Below, piece after piece: positions 24,279 through 33,305 of a stretch of 64,000 nt of DNA. The stretch comes from G965200765 sp965200765 (GTDB lineage Bacteria; Pseudomonadota; Gammaproteobacteria; Arenicellales; JAJDZL01). Every line of letters begins with the position of its first letter. Within the stretch, counting starts at the first letter, position 1. The stretch lies in the NCBI GenBank assembly GCA_965200765.1, contig OZ241380.1, forward strand, positions 2,852,001 through 2,916,000, in the 5' to 3' direction. The notes beneath the pieces were generated by a model. That model was not told the DNA's origin. It saw only the letters and a list, made by a program, of their open reading frames with translations, and searched no databases. A program made the translations under genes and the position numbers.

Positions 24279-27200
24279 ATGATTAAATTTAGTGATTTGG
24301 TCCCTCGGAGAAGGGATAGTTCGGTTTCTGTTGCCGGGCTTGCCGGCTTGGGATTTGCATTGGCAGTCGGTTGCGTGTCAATGTCAGTCCTGCTCCGGAG
24401 CGGAGGAGATGCTTTGGCCGCGAATGAATGTGGCGCAATAACAAAATACAGTGCCGAATCATACACTGATCCCGGTGCTTCTGGTGTGCTCAGGTTTCCT
24501 GGTGTGTTAAATGGCGTAAGAACCAATATCCTCTTCGGCTGTGGCCAAGGTGAAGATGCTACCGATTATCAACTTGGGAGTGAAACAGACGATAGCGGTT
24601 TTCCATTGACAGCGAAATCCGATGGCACTGCCCCGGATACGGCTCCAGAGGGAAATGTAGTCTACAGCTTGAGTGATTTCGTCGTGGTTCAGACTTATAC
24701 GCCAACCGGTGCAAATAATGCAGTCAATCGACCATGGTGGCAGGCGGAATGTGTATCCGATAGTGGGCAGATGTGCTGGACAACGATACCACCTGGAAGC
24801 GACACGTCTCCGCCATCAGGTGCGGAGATCTATTATCGACTGGTTGATACAAATGGCAACGTAGACCGTGCTACTGATGGTTCTGGTGATTACTTCGCCG
24901 GTCCGGCTGTCAATACTTATAGCGGTGTCCTAGTCGCGGCTGAAATCCCCATCCCCGATAGTGATACTGCCCAAGTGGCCACGAAAAGAAAGGTTGGTAA
25001 CAATCTCGCGGATGCAATTCACAACCGGCTCTTCCTGAAAGCGTCAGAACTGCCTGACTATCCCCGCGTTATGTATATTCACATGGGTTCGAAGGACGGC
25101 ATTGTTGTTCGAGGCATAAAAGAGAGAATTTACCTCAACAATGGAAACCCCGCGCGTATTCCCCGCACTCTTGTCGGAGGAGTTGATGAAGACGGATTTG
25201 GAAGATATGCTGCAAAATATGATGTATCTACTGACATCGGTGTGCGCGCTGATTGGATAACATTCCATTTTTTCGCTTGGGCCAACGCTGCCAATCGGCA
25301 TGTTCATATAGAGGGTGGTGCGGACAAGGTATCGAAAATTCAAAATCGGCAAATTAACACAGAAGGCGGTTCTCTTGATGGCGGCGGCATTGATTTTGGC
25401 GGCGACGCGAAAGACATGTTTATCCAGTTAGGCAATTTGAATTTCGGAAACTGGGTATCGCGTGCTACTGTTGTAGCCAGATCGAAAGGGGACAACAGCG
25501 ATTTTCATGCTGTATATTTCCATCCGGAAACGCAACGGGGAGGTACTGCCAATCTCGCAATGGTTGATGCAACCATTCAAATGTTGAATGGCGATTCGTC
25601 CCCGGCGCCGGGAGCCGCTCGCGGTCTGATTGTTACTACTGGCAATGACAGCAGCGGCATTACGATCAGTGTTGCCAACCCGGTAGGCGATGAAGACGAC
25701 GGCGATTCTACTGGCGGAATTGAAGTTCAGGTCAATACCCCGGTGACCATCAAAACGAGTGGAGCGCGCAGTCATGGAATTGTGCTGAACTTGGGATTTG
25801 GAGAAGGACAAAACGAAAATACCGGCCTTTACCAAAGAGCCGCAGTCTTGATGGAAGCCAGTCACAGAGATACCGGCTTGAGGGTTGGCATGCAAGAAGG
25901 AACCAAGCAAGCGCCATTGAACAACCTCCTTGCAACAACGGTACAGAAAACAGGAAATACACCCGGAGTACCTGGTTATGAGCCGAGTGTGAGAATAGAG
26001 ACAAATGGAAACAAGTCCGGAGGTATTGTCATCCGTAATTCAGGTGCGGCCGGAGAAGGCGGTGCTCGAGTGAGGCTGGGCGGACTAAAAGTGACATTTG
26101 ATGATACTGGTACGCCCGATAGCGATGAGGGTGTCGCGAGTGTCGAGGTCAATAACAGTGATGATTTTGCCTCATCCTTGAACTTGGCCGATTACTCGCT
26201 AGTAGTGGACAGGCAAATTGCAACGACCGGCGCAGGCAGTCACGGTGTAGTTGCCTCGATCGCTGAATCCGGCATCACGATGGTGGTCGATATTGAGAAC
26301 CTTGACGATGACGATGACAGCAATGGAGTCGAGCAAACCATCAGTGCGAGCGGTACCGGTTCGCTAGCCTTCTCGGGGGCGGGTTCCATGGGTAAATTCA
26401 CCGTCAATGTGCGAGGACATGTTACTGGCGGCATTGCGACCGGCAGTGGATGCGACACGGTTACCTTGTCAGCAGGCGTAAGCACGGGCGGCATTAATCT
26501 CGGTGCTTGCCAAGGCGATGGAATGGATCGATTGACAAGCAATGCAGTTGTCAATGGCAACATTGAAAGTAGCGGTAATTCGAGGATCAGGCTGACCGGC
26601 GGTTCGTTGAAAGGAAATCTTGCGCTGGGTGCCGGCAATGACGATGTGGAACTGGGCGACGGGGTTTCGATCTCGGGCACGGTCAGTCTTGGCGATGGCG
26701 ACAACCATTGGCGAGGCGGCGGTTCGATTTCAGGTGCCTTTGCCAGCGGCTCCGGGGACGACACGGTTGTCCTGAATCGCGGCTACGCGGTGACCACCGT
26801 TGATTTGGGCGCTGGCACCAATATGCTGACGAGCAGCCAGACTAAAGTGTTGACCAGCATTGCATCGGCTTCTGCCGGAGCTTCTGGCGACATCGCGGCG
26901 GAGGGTACTACGATTCAGCTGAACAGAGGCGGGGTCAGCAGTGGCATGACCTTCGGTGCTGGAAACGACGTTGCAAGATGGGTTGAGGCCGTGAATGTTG
27001 TTGGCGCAGTGGTTCTCGGCGACGGCGACGATGTCGTGAACGGCGGAAGAATAAACGGAAATATCGCAGGCGGTGCAGGCAATGACGAAGTTACCCTTCG
27101 GTCCGGCAGGGTCAGCATGACCGGAATGGAAACTTTCAACAAGTTGGGTACGGGAATTTTGACGGTCACGTCCATGAGCAATACACAGACATTCGCCTCG

Positions 27201-28658
27201 ACATTGTCTGGTTCAACTGCGGATGCCGGAGATCCGATAACAGTGAATGTCAACGAAGGGACGCTGATTGTTTCAGGACATTTGAATTTGGGTTCGGCCG
27301 GAACGCTTACTGTGAAGAAAAGCGCGTCTCTGGCATTTGATGTCAGAGGCATAGCGGCGCAGTACGAAGGCGGCACTGTGTCGCACGGAAGAATCACAGC
27401 CCGGGAAGTTATAATGCTAGCGCCGCAACCGCAGATTGAACTGGTTTCAGGAACTGCCGCTCCTTCCGCCGACGAAATAGCCGCGGCAACTGTAACTCGA
27501 CTGATCACAGGTAAAGTAGTAAGACAAGCGGGAGGGGAGGCTATTGTTCCAGACTTTGTAAGCGGAGGAAGCAGGGTAATGCCTGGCACAGACGACGGTT
27601 CGGACGACGGTCCGGATGACAGTACGGACGACGGTCCGGGCGCCGGCACGGACGGTGGTCCGGTCGGCGGTACAGGAACCGCTACCAAGGACGATAGCAA
27701 TTCGGCGATTTATGCGGTTGGTGCATTGGCTGTATTGGGATGGGTGTTGAGAAAGGACGACATGGGCGACAGCACCTTGGTGGATTACGATTCCGGCAAT
27801 ATGGAAAGTTCATTCGCCGGCATTTCTGGGTCGCAGTATCATTCGGACGGCGCAATGAGAACCTGGGCAAATTACTACAGCGATAGTGCGGTGCCTGTCC
27901 AGGGACTTGCTGTCGGTCTGGAAGCATCTGTTTCATCCAATGGCAGTCTCAGCTTCACCGCCATGCCCGAGGCGAAAGGGTCATTGAACCTGAACTCGCT
28001 ATCGCTGAATCAAAAGTTAAGTTTCCAGGGCGGGAACTACTCGATGAAGGGACAGTGGCACAGTGAAGACTATTTTGCAACTGCTGAACTTTCCTATGCC
28101 GATGCCGCGTCTAGCACTTCCTTCGACAATCCAGCGGCCGGCGGCAAGCTGGGCGGCAAGTTCGACATGACCAACAGTCATTTGGAAGTTGGTGCTGGCG
28201 CCAAGGTTCGGTTGACTGACAATGTGTCCGTAACTCCGGCGATTGGGCTTTATGGCGGTTCGATCAGTCAGGGCGAGTCAGTTTTGACCGGTCGAAATGT
28301 AGTGGCCAGCATGTCAAAGCAGGAGCTGAGCTACACTGGTTGGAATCTCGGAATCCGGGTGCGCCCCGATGCCTTGATAACCGGCGGAACCCGATTTCAA
28401 CCGCGGTTCAGCCTGAATACATTCAGGACGAGCTCGAAAGGTCATTCAGTTCGATGGAGGCAGACCGACAAGGCAGGAGTGCTGGACTTCAGTAACCGGT
28501 TGCCGGTTCAGGGAATGCCCGCAGTAGTCAACACTTTCCGCGCCGGCTTGACCATGAAGAGCGAATCCGGCTTGAACGTACTTTTGGATTATGTTGGCAT
28601 GGAAATCGATGGCGAGCTTCAGCATGGAGCCATTGCCAAAATTCAAACCAGATTTTGA
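24279..28658 (+). CDS. Large autotransporter (type Va secreted/outer-membrane protein)
   Basis: 1459 residues. An extended signal peptide (about 1-48, ending DALAA) precedes a long Gly/Asn/Asp-rich passenger of predicted beta-helical type. Residues about 700-940 contain repeated G.GNDDVEL/GDGD.W/GSGDDTVVL units resembling GxGxD repeats. Residues about 1105-1134 are an acidic linker built from DDGS/DDGP repeats, followed by a short hydrophobic segment (AIYAVGALAVLGWVL) and a C-terminal beta-barrel of about 290 residues ending in Phe (KIQTRF), as required for Bam insertion. An AAGGAA site lies before ATG 24279. It sits between the two halves of the PHA locus, with a phase-variable-looking promoter and its own terminator. 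Substrate or adhesin target unknown. Confidence 0.85.
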   Translation: MIKFSDLVPRRRDSSVSVAGLAGLGFALAVGCVSMSVLLRSGGDALAANECGAITKYSAESYTDPGASGVLRFPGVLNGVRTNILFGCGQGEDATDYQLGSETDDSGFPLTAKSDGTAPDTAPEGNVVYSLSDFVVVQTYTPTGANNAVNRPWWQAECVSDSGQMCWTTIPPGSDTSPPSGAEIYYRLVDTNGNVDRATDGSGDYFAGPAVNTYSGVLVAAEIPIPDSDTAQVATKRKVGNNLADAIHNRLFLKASELPDYPRVMYIHMGSKDGIVVRGIKERIYLNNGNPARIPRTLVGGVDEDGFGRYAAKYDVSTDIGVRADWITFHFFAWANAANRHVHIEGGADKVSKIQNRQINTEGGSLDGGGIDFGGDAKDMFIQLGNLNFGNWVSRATVVARSKGDNSDFHAVYFHPETQRGGTANLAMVDATIQMLNGDSSPAPGAARGLIVTTGNDSSGITISVANPVGDEDDGDSTGGIEVQVNTPVTIKTSGARSHGIVLNLGFGEGQNENTGLYQRAAVLMEASHRDTGLRVGMQEGTKQAPLNNLLATTVQKTGNTPGVPGYEPSVRIETNGNKSGGIVIRNSGAAGEGGARVRLGGLKVTFDDTGTPDSDEGVASVEVNNSDDFASSLNLADYSLVVDRQIATTGAGSHGVVASIAESGITMVVDIENLDDDDDSNGVEQTISASGTGSLAFSGAGSMGKFTVNVRGHVTGGIATGSGCDTVTLSAGVSTGGINLGACQGDGMDRLTSNAVVNGNIESSGNSRIRLTGGSLKGNLALGAGNDDVELGDGVSISGTVSLGDGDNHWRGGGSISGAFASGSGDDTVVLNRGYAVTTVDLGAGTNMLTSSQTKVLTSIASASAGASGDIAAEGTTIQLNRGGVSSGMTFGAGNDVARWVEAVNVVGAVVLGDGDDVVNGGRINGNIAGGAGNDEVTLRSGRVSMTGMETFNKLGTGILTVTSMSNTQTFASTLSGSTADAGDPITVNVNEGTLIVSGHLNLGSAGTLTVKKSASLAFDVRGIAAQYEGGTVSHGRITAREVIMLAPQPQIELVSGTAAPSADEIAAATVTRLITGKVVRQAGGEAIVPDFVSGGSRVMPGTDDGSDDGPDDSTDDGPGAGTDGGPVGGTGTATKDDSNSAIYAVGALAVLGWVLRKDDMGDSTLVDYDSGNMESSFAGISGSQYHSDGAMRTWANYYSDSAVPVQGLAVGLEASVSSNGSLSFTAMPEAKGSLNLNSLSLNQKLSFQGGNYSMKGQWHSEDYFATAELSYADAASSTSFDNPAAGGKLGGKFDMTNSHLEVGAGAKVRLTDNVSVTPAIGLYGGSISQGESVLTGRNVVASMSKQELSYTGWNLGIRVRPDALITGGTRFQPRFSLNTFRTSSKGHSVRWRQTDKAGVLDFSNRLPVQGMPAVVNTFRAGLTMKSESGLNVLLDYVGMEIDGELQHGAIAKIQTRF
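27592..27680 (+). repeat. Degenerate short repeat encoding the acidic DDG linker
   Basis: Tandem imperfect copies of a 12-15 base unit (GACGACGGTTCG/GACGACGGTCCG and variants) encode the alternating Asp-Asp-Gly-Ser/Pro linker in front of the autotransporter barrel. The repeat could change copy number by recombination or slippage while keeping the frame. Confidence 0.6.
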
Positions 28659-28707
28659 TTATTGACTTGCTGAGTTGTTTGGCTTCAGCCCGGAAATTTT
28701 GAATATC

Positions 28708-28741
28708 AACCTGCTTGCCTGTCTTGGCAAGCAGGTTTTTT
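28708..28741 (+). terminator. Rho-independent terminator of the autotransporter gene
   Basis: A perfect 12-bp stem (AACCTGCTTGCC, 28708-28719; GGCAAGCAGGTT, 28726-28737) with a TGTCTT loop runs directly into a T6 tract (28736-28741). It is 50 bases after the stop codon and isolates the autotransporter from phaE. The remaining 220 bases before phaE show no gene. Confidence 0.9.
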
Positions 28742-28961
28742 GTTGAAGTGCGGTGGATTTTCAAACTTGATACGAAAACTCGAGTCCGTCCAGTCAAGAT
28801 TCAATCGCCCGCACCAAGAAAAATAGCGCGGATATCACGAGTAACAAAGGTGACGAACTGATAGCTTTGCTGTCCGGAACTGAATTTGTGATACACTTTA
28901 CCATGAACGATGTGACGAACCAGGGTCAACAGGATGTGTTAACCTGAATACGGACAAGGAA

Positions 28962-29819
28962 ATGGTCGATTACTGGAACATGCAGAATTTCAATAATCCA
29001 TTCGAGATGTTCTCTCAGTGGAACAATGCCTTTACGCCCCAACCCCTTGGCCCGCCAACGCCGTACTTGCAATTGTTTCAATTGGGAACTGCGTTTCGGG
29101 AAATGTACGACAAACTTCAAAAACAGGGCGCCGAAGCGTTTGACCAGAAGCAGTTTGAAGAACTGATGCGCCAGTGTACATTCAATACTGGCAACCTGTT
29201 TACACCGCCATTGGGACAAAACAATCCCTGGACAACTGCGCTCCCCGGTATGCAAGGCATGCCCGGCATGCAGTTGCCGCAAATGCCAATGCAAGTCCCG
29301 AATTTTCCTGCTCTCGGCATTGGGCGAGAGTGGCAGGAAGACTTGACTGAACTCTACCGATTGCAACAGGATTTTCTTGCCACCTACCAAAATTATCTGG
29401 AGTTGTTCTCCAAATTCGCAACTCACACCAGTGAAAATTTCAAGAAAGCATTGACGGATTGCGACTTGGACAAAATCGGATTTCTGGAATTGTGCGGAAT
29501 TTGGATTGATTGTTGCGAGAACGAATTTCAGGAAGTGGCAAGCTCCAAGCGTTACTCCAGAATTTATGGCGAACTGATCAATGCGTACATGCGTGTTCGG
29601 CAAAAAAGCGATGCAATTCAGAATAAAAATTCCCGGCTTGCAAACCAGCCAACGCGAAGCGACCTGGATGCAATACAGAAAGACTACAACGAAGCAAAGG
29701 CGACGATTCAACAACTGACACTGAAAGTGCAGGAACTGGAATCACGCGTCGCCGCAAAGACAATGGCACCGCAACGCACTTCCCGAAAATCAACACGGAA
29801 AAAAGAACCGGAGGAATAG
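28962..29819 (+). CDS. phaE: Class III PHA synthase subunit PhaE
   Basis: 285 residues, low in recognised motifs, as expected for PhaE. It contains the family block FATHTSENFKKAL...FLELCGIWIDCCENEFQEVASSKRY split over residues 160-205, a Met/Pro-rich stretch around 100-115, and a C-terminal coiled coil (AKATIQQLTLKVQELES) with a basic tail. PhaE forms the active PHA synthase with PhaC in class III systems such as Allochromatium. It precedes phaC by one base, confirming the assignment. Confidence 0.9.
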   Translation: MVDYWNMQNFNNPFEMFSQWNNAFTPQPLGPPTPYLQLFQLGTAFREMYDKLQKQGAEAFDQKQFEELMRQCTFNTGNLFTPPLGQNNPWTTALPGMQGMPGMQLPQMPMQVPNFPALGIGREWQEDLTELYRLQQDFLATYQNYLELFSKFATHTSENFKKALTDCDLDKIGFLELCGIWIDCCENEFQEVASSKRYSRIYGELINAYMRVRQKSDAIQNKNSRLANQPTRSDLDAIQKDYNEAKATIQQLTLKVQELESRVAAKTMAPQRTSRKSTRKKEPEE

Positions 29820-29820
29820 C

Positions 29821-30879
29821 ATGTTTGCAGGTGAAAATTTTCTTCAGCAAGCAATGGACTATCAGTCCCGCCTGACCAATGCTTTGGGGTCAAGCACGAA
29901 CATGAACGAAGTTCAGGTTGGCACAACTCCGAAAGATTCAATTTACGAAGAAGGCAAATTGAAACTCTACCGATATCGATCTACCAATGGTACTCGTTCA
30001 GGCAATGCGCCAATACTGATTGTTTACGCCTTGGTGAATCGGCCCTACATTGCCGATTTGTACGACAAGCGGTCCCTGGTCAAGGGATTGTTGGACAATG
30101 GCGAGGATGTCTATCTGATTGACTGGGGATATCCCGGTCCCGAAGACCGCTATCTGGACTTGCCACACTATGTGGAAGGCTATATCGCAAATTGTGTAGC
30201 AGCGACTCTTCGGGAATCCGGTGCTTCGCAGATCAATCTGCTTGGCATCTGCCAGGGCGGGACCATGAGCCTGTGCTATGCCGCGTTGCACCCGGAGAAA
30301 GTGAATAACTTCGTAACCATGGTAACGCCGGTTGATTTTGCCACAGCAGACAACTTGCTGGCACACTGGTTCAACGGTGTGGATGTGGATTTGGTTGTCG
30401 ACACATTGGGCAATGTGCCGGGCGTGATGCTGAACAGCATGTTCCTGTCGCTCAAGCCGTTCAAACTGGGTGTAGAAAAATACCTGGACTTTTCAACAAT
30501 CATTGATCAGCCTGACAAAGTTGAAAATTTCATGCGAATGGAAAAATGGATTTTCGATAGTCCTGACCAGGCCGGCGAAATGTTTCGGACTTTCGTCAAG
30601 AAGTTCAGTCAGCAGAACAAACTGGTAAAAGGAGAGATTGCAATCAATGGAAAAACAGTGGACTTGAAAAACATCCAGATTCCGGTTCTGAACTTGTTTG
30701 CCAAGCACGACCATTTGGTTCCGCCAAGCTCGTCGCAGGCATTGCGAAATGCAGTTGGCACCAGCGACTACACTGAAATCGGCTATGACACCGGGCACAT
30801 CGGTATCTATGTCAGCGGCAAGGCCGGCAAGGATATTCCTCGCAGGATTTCCTCATGGCTTGAAGAGCGAAGCAATTAG
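29821..30879 (+). CDS. phaC: Class III poly(3-hydroxyalkanoate) synthase catalytic subunit
   Basis: 352 residues, the short class III length. Alpha/beta-hydrolase fold with the modified lipase box GICQGG holding nucleophile Cys144, and the rest of the triad at Asp297 (AKHDHLVPP) and His326 (DTGHIGIYVSGKA). It polymerises 3-hydroxybutyryl-CoA into PHB granules. Also typical: DVYLIDWGYPGPEDRYL. It begins one base after phaE (TAG-C-ATG) and its stop overlaps the convergent SPOR gene by four bases. Confidence 0.96.
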   Translation: MFAGENFLQQAMDYQSRLTNALGSSTNMNEVQVGTTPKDSIYEEGKLKLYRYRSTNGTRSGNAPILIVYALVNRPYIADLYDKRSLVKGLLDNGEDVYLIDWGYPGPEDRYLDLPHYVEGYIANCVAATLRESGASQINLLGICQGGTMSLCYAALHPEKVNNFVTMVTPVDFATADNLLAHWFNGVDVDLVVDTLGNVPGVMLNSMFLSLKPFKLGVEKYLDFSTIIDQPDKVENFMRMEKWIFDSPDQAGEMFRTFVKKFSQQNKLVKGEIAINGKTVDLKNIQIPVLNLFAKHDHLVPPSSSQALRNAVGTSDYTEIGYDTGHIGIYVSGKAGKDIPRRISSWLEERSN

Positions 30880-31562
30880 CCCTTCACTTTAAATCGAACT
30901 GCATTGATCCCCTGACCCTGCAATGCAGAGTTGGCAGACTGCATTGTTTCAATTGAATCGTACGGACCCAATCGCACCCGATAAAAATCCCCGCGTCCTT
31001 CAATTGACACTTTTTGAATAAATGCAATCAATCCGCTGAAAGCCAGTTTGGCTTTCATTCGGTCGGCATCTTCAAAACTTTGATAGGAGCCGACCTGCAG
31101 AACATAAGTACCCTTGGTATCTTGTACAGGTTGCTGTTGCTCTTGTGCAGCTGTTTCGGTGCTTGCGGTTGTTGCAGCGGGTTGTTCCGAATCATCGGAA
31201 CTGGTTGGTGCGGGTTGCTGTGCCGGGGCAGTGGAAGCCTGTTCGGTTGCTCCGGTATTTGTATCCGGCAAAATATATTCGTCTTCCAGCAACAAATTAT
31301 GGAAATTGTATGTGACTACCTTGGCCGTTTGCTGCCCCTCGGTATTCTCGTCGGCCGTGCCGGATGGTTCGGACTGCTCCTGACTGCTACCCATCTGAAT
31401 CAACCGATCGATTCCTGAACCAATGTCAGACGGACGATCCTGCAAAACGCCCATCGTCAATGCCGTACCGACGGATCCAACAATTACACCCAGCAAGAAT
31501 CTGCCAAAACCGGATGATACGGATTGAGATGACTTTCTTCTTGATTTTGATTGTCGTGCCAT
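30876..31562 (-). CDS. SPOR-domain cell-division protein (FtsN-like)
   Basis: 228 residues: a basic cytoplasmic N-terminus (MARQSKSRRKSS), one transmembrane helix (GRFLLGVIVGSVGTALTMGV), a long Ala/Gln/Thr-rich periplasmic linker, and a C-terminal SPOR domain (YVLQVGSYQSFEDADRMKAK ... FYRVRLGPYDS) that binds denuded septal peptidoglycan. The order priA-argS-SPOR is a conserved gammaproteobacterial arrangement. A gap of 3 bases separates it from argS, so the genes are coupled. Confidence 0.9.
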   Translation of the reverse strand: MARQSKSRRKSSQSVSSGFGRFLLGVIVGSVGTALTMGVLQDRPSDIGSGIDRLIQMGSSQEQSEPSGTADENTEGQQTAKVVTYNFHNLLLEDEYILPDTNTGATEQASTAPAQQPAPTSSDDSEQPAATTASTETAAQEQQQPVQDTKGTYVLQVGSYQSFEDADRMKAKLAFSGLIAFIQKVSIEGRGDFYRVRLGPYDSIETMQSANSALQGQGINAVRFKVKG

Positions 31563-31565
31563 AAA

Positions 31566-33302
31566 CTACATTACCTCCGGTGCCGAAACACCAAGCAATT
31601 CAAGTCCGTTTGCGAGAATCTGACGAACTGCGTCAACCAAATCCAGTCGCGCATCACGCAACGCGGGCCCGCTGTCCAGTATCCTTTCCTTGTTGTAAAA
31701 CGAATGAAACTCAGTCGCCACCTCGCGCAAATAATAGGCAATCTGATGCGGTTCGCGAGATTCGGCTGAACTTTCAATAATTTCCGGATACTGGGATAAT
31801 TTTTTCAGCAACCTGATTTCCGACTCCTGCGACAGCAACTCGTGATTTGCATTGGAAGGGTGTTGCAACCCTCGCTCGTGCATTTGTCGAAATACGCTGC
31901 ATACCCGGGCATGTGCGTACTGTACGTAGTAAACCGGATTTTCATTGGTTTTTGATTTTGCCAAGTCGAGATCGAAATCCAAATGCTGTTGCGGTTTTCT
32001 GAGGATATAAAAGAATCTCGCCGCATCACTACCGATTTCTTCGACCAAATCTTTCAGGGACACAAAATCCCCCGCTCGCGTTGACAGCGCAATTTTCTTT
32101 TCACCGCGCCGAAGCGCAGCCAGTTGAACCACAAGAATCTCCAGCTTTCCGCTGTCTTCGCCCGAAGCCTCCATAGCGGCCATCATTCGGGTTATATATC
32201 CGTGATGATCTGCTCCCCAAATATTGATCATCTTATTATAACCGCGTTTGTACTTGTTGAGATGATAGGCGATGTCCGTGGCGAAATAAGTCAGCTCGGA
32301 ATTGGACCGAACCACTACGCGATCCTTCTCGTCGCCAAGAGCGGTTGATCGAAACCAAATAGCACCTTCGGATTCGTAGAGTTGCCCGGAATCCCGAAGA
32401 TTCGAGATTGCTTGCTCAATCTCTCCACTGTCCACAACATTACTTTCAAAGAACCATTGCTGGTGCTGCACACCAAACACATCCAGATCGGTACGAATGA
32501 CATCAACCATGGAATTTAGCGCAAATTTTCTGATATTTTCAAAATTGCTTCGTCCCAGCAATTGCATGGCCCGGTCAATCAGACAATCCAGTACTTCATC
32601 GTTGCTGTCCGGCAAATCATCAAACAATTCTGCTGTATTCTGAACCTGTTTCAACTCGCATGTTTCTTGCAGTACCGCTGCGCATTCAGAAACATAATCT
32701 CCCTGATACGCACCTTGCGGAAAACCGGTCTCCAGGCCCTGCAACTGAAGGTATCGAATCCAGACACTAAGGGCCAGTATGTTCATTTGACGGCCAATAT
32801 CGTTGACATAGTATTCGGTATCAACCTGATGACCGGCGGCACGCAAAATTCTCACCAAAGTGTCACCCACTGCAGCACCGCGTCCATGTCCGACATGCAG
32901 GGGACCAGTCGGATTGGCAGAGACAAACTCAACCAGAACTCTTTGGCTTTGCTTTGGTTTCAAATGACCGAAGGAATCGGATTGCTTCCTGATTTCGTTT
33001 ACGACACCTGCATAGGCACGCTCGGTCAAGAAGAAATTGATGAATCCTGGACCCGCAATTTCAGTCTTCTCCAGGATCGGTGAATCAGGCAGGTTTTCCT
33101 GAATCAGCAATGCCAGATCTCGGGGTCGCTTCCCGCTCTGCTTTGCCATTGCAAGTGCCGCACTGGTTGCAAAATCACCGTGCCCTTCGCGACGCGGGTA
33201 CTCAATCGGAAACGATTGTTGTGCAAATTCTGGCGGTACTTCACCTTGGTCAACGAGAGTGCGGATTGAACTCTCCACCAATTCTCTGATTCGGTGCTTC
33301 AT
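31566..33302 (-). CDS. argS: Arginyl-tRNA synthetase
   Basis: Class I synthetase, 578 residues, the usual length. It begins with the Arg-tRNA N-terminal (tRNA D-loop) domain, followed by the HIGH motif in NPTGPLHVGHGRGAAVGD, the catalytic core YYVNDIGRQM, the KMSKS-equivalent region LSTRAGDFVSLKDLV (the canonical KMSKS is absent, as in many ArgRS), and the DALR anticodon domain ending GLELLGVSAPEVM. It lies 3 bases after priA and 3 before the SPOR gene in one operon. Confidence 0.97.
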   Translation of the reverse strand: MKHRIRELVESSIRTLVDQGEVPPEFAQQSFPIEYPRREGHGDFATSAALAMAKQSGKRPRDLALLIQENLPDSPILEKTEIAGPGFINFFLTERAYAGVVNEIRKQSDSFGHLKPKQSQRVLVEFVSANPTGPLHVGHGRGAAVGDTLVRILRAAGHQVDTEYYVNDIGRQMNILALSVWIRYLQLQGLETGFPQGAYQGDYVSECAAVLQETCELKQVQNTAELFDDLPDSNDEVLDCLIDRAMQLLGRSNFENIRKFALNSMVDVIRTDLDVFGVQHQQWFFESNVVDSGEIEQAISNLRDSGQLYESEGAIWFRSTALGDEKDRVVVRSNSELTYFATDIAYHLNKYKRGYNKMINIWGADHHGYITRMMAAMEASGEDSGKLEILVVQLAALRRGEKKIALSTRAGDFVSLKDLVEEIGSDAARFFYILRKPQQHLDFDLDLAKSKTNENPVYYVQYAHARVCSVFRQMHERGLQHPSNANHELLSQESEIRLLKKLSQYPEIIESSAESREPHQIAYYLREVATEFHSFYNKERILDSGPALRDARLDLVDAVRQILANGLELLGVSAPEVM

Positions 33303-33305
33303 ATC

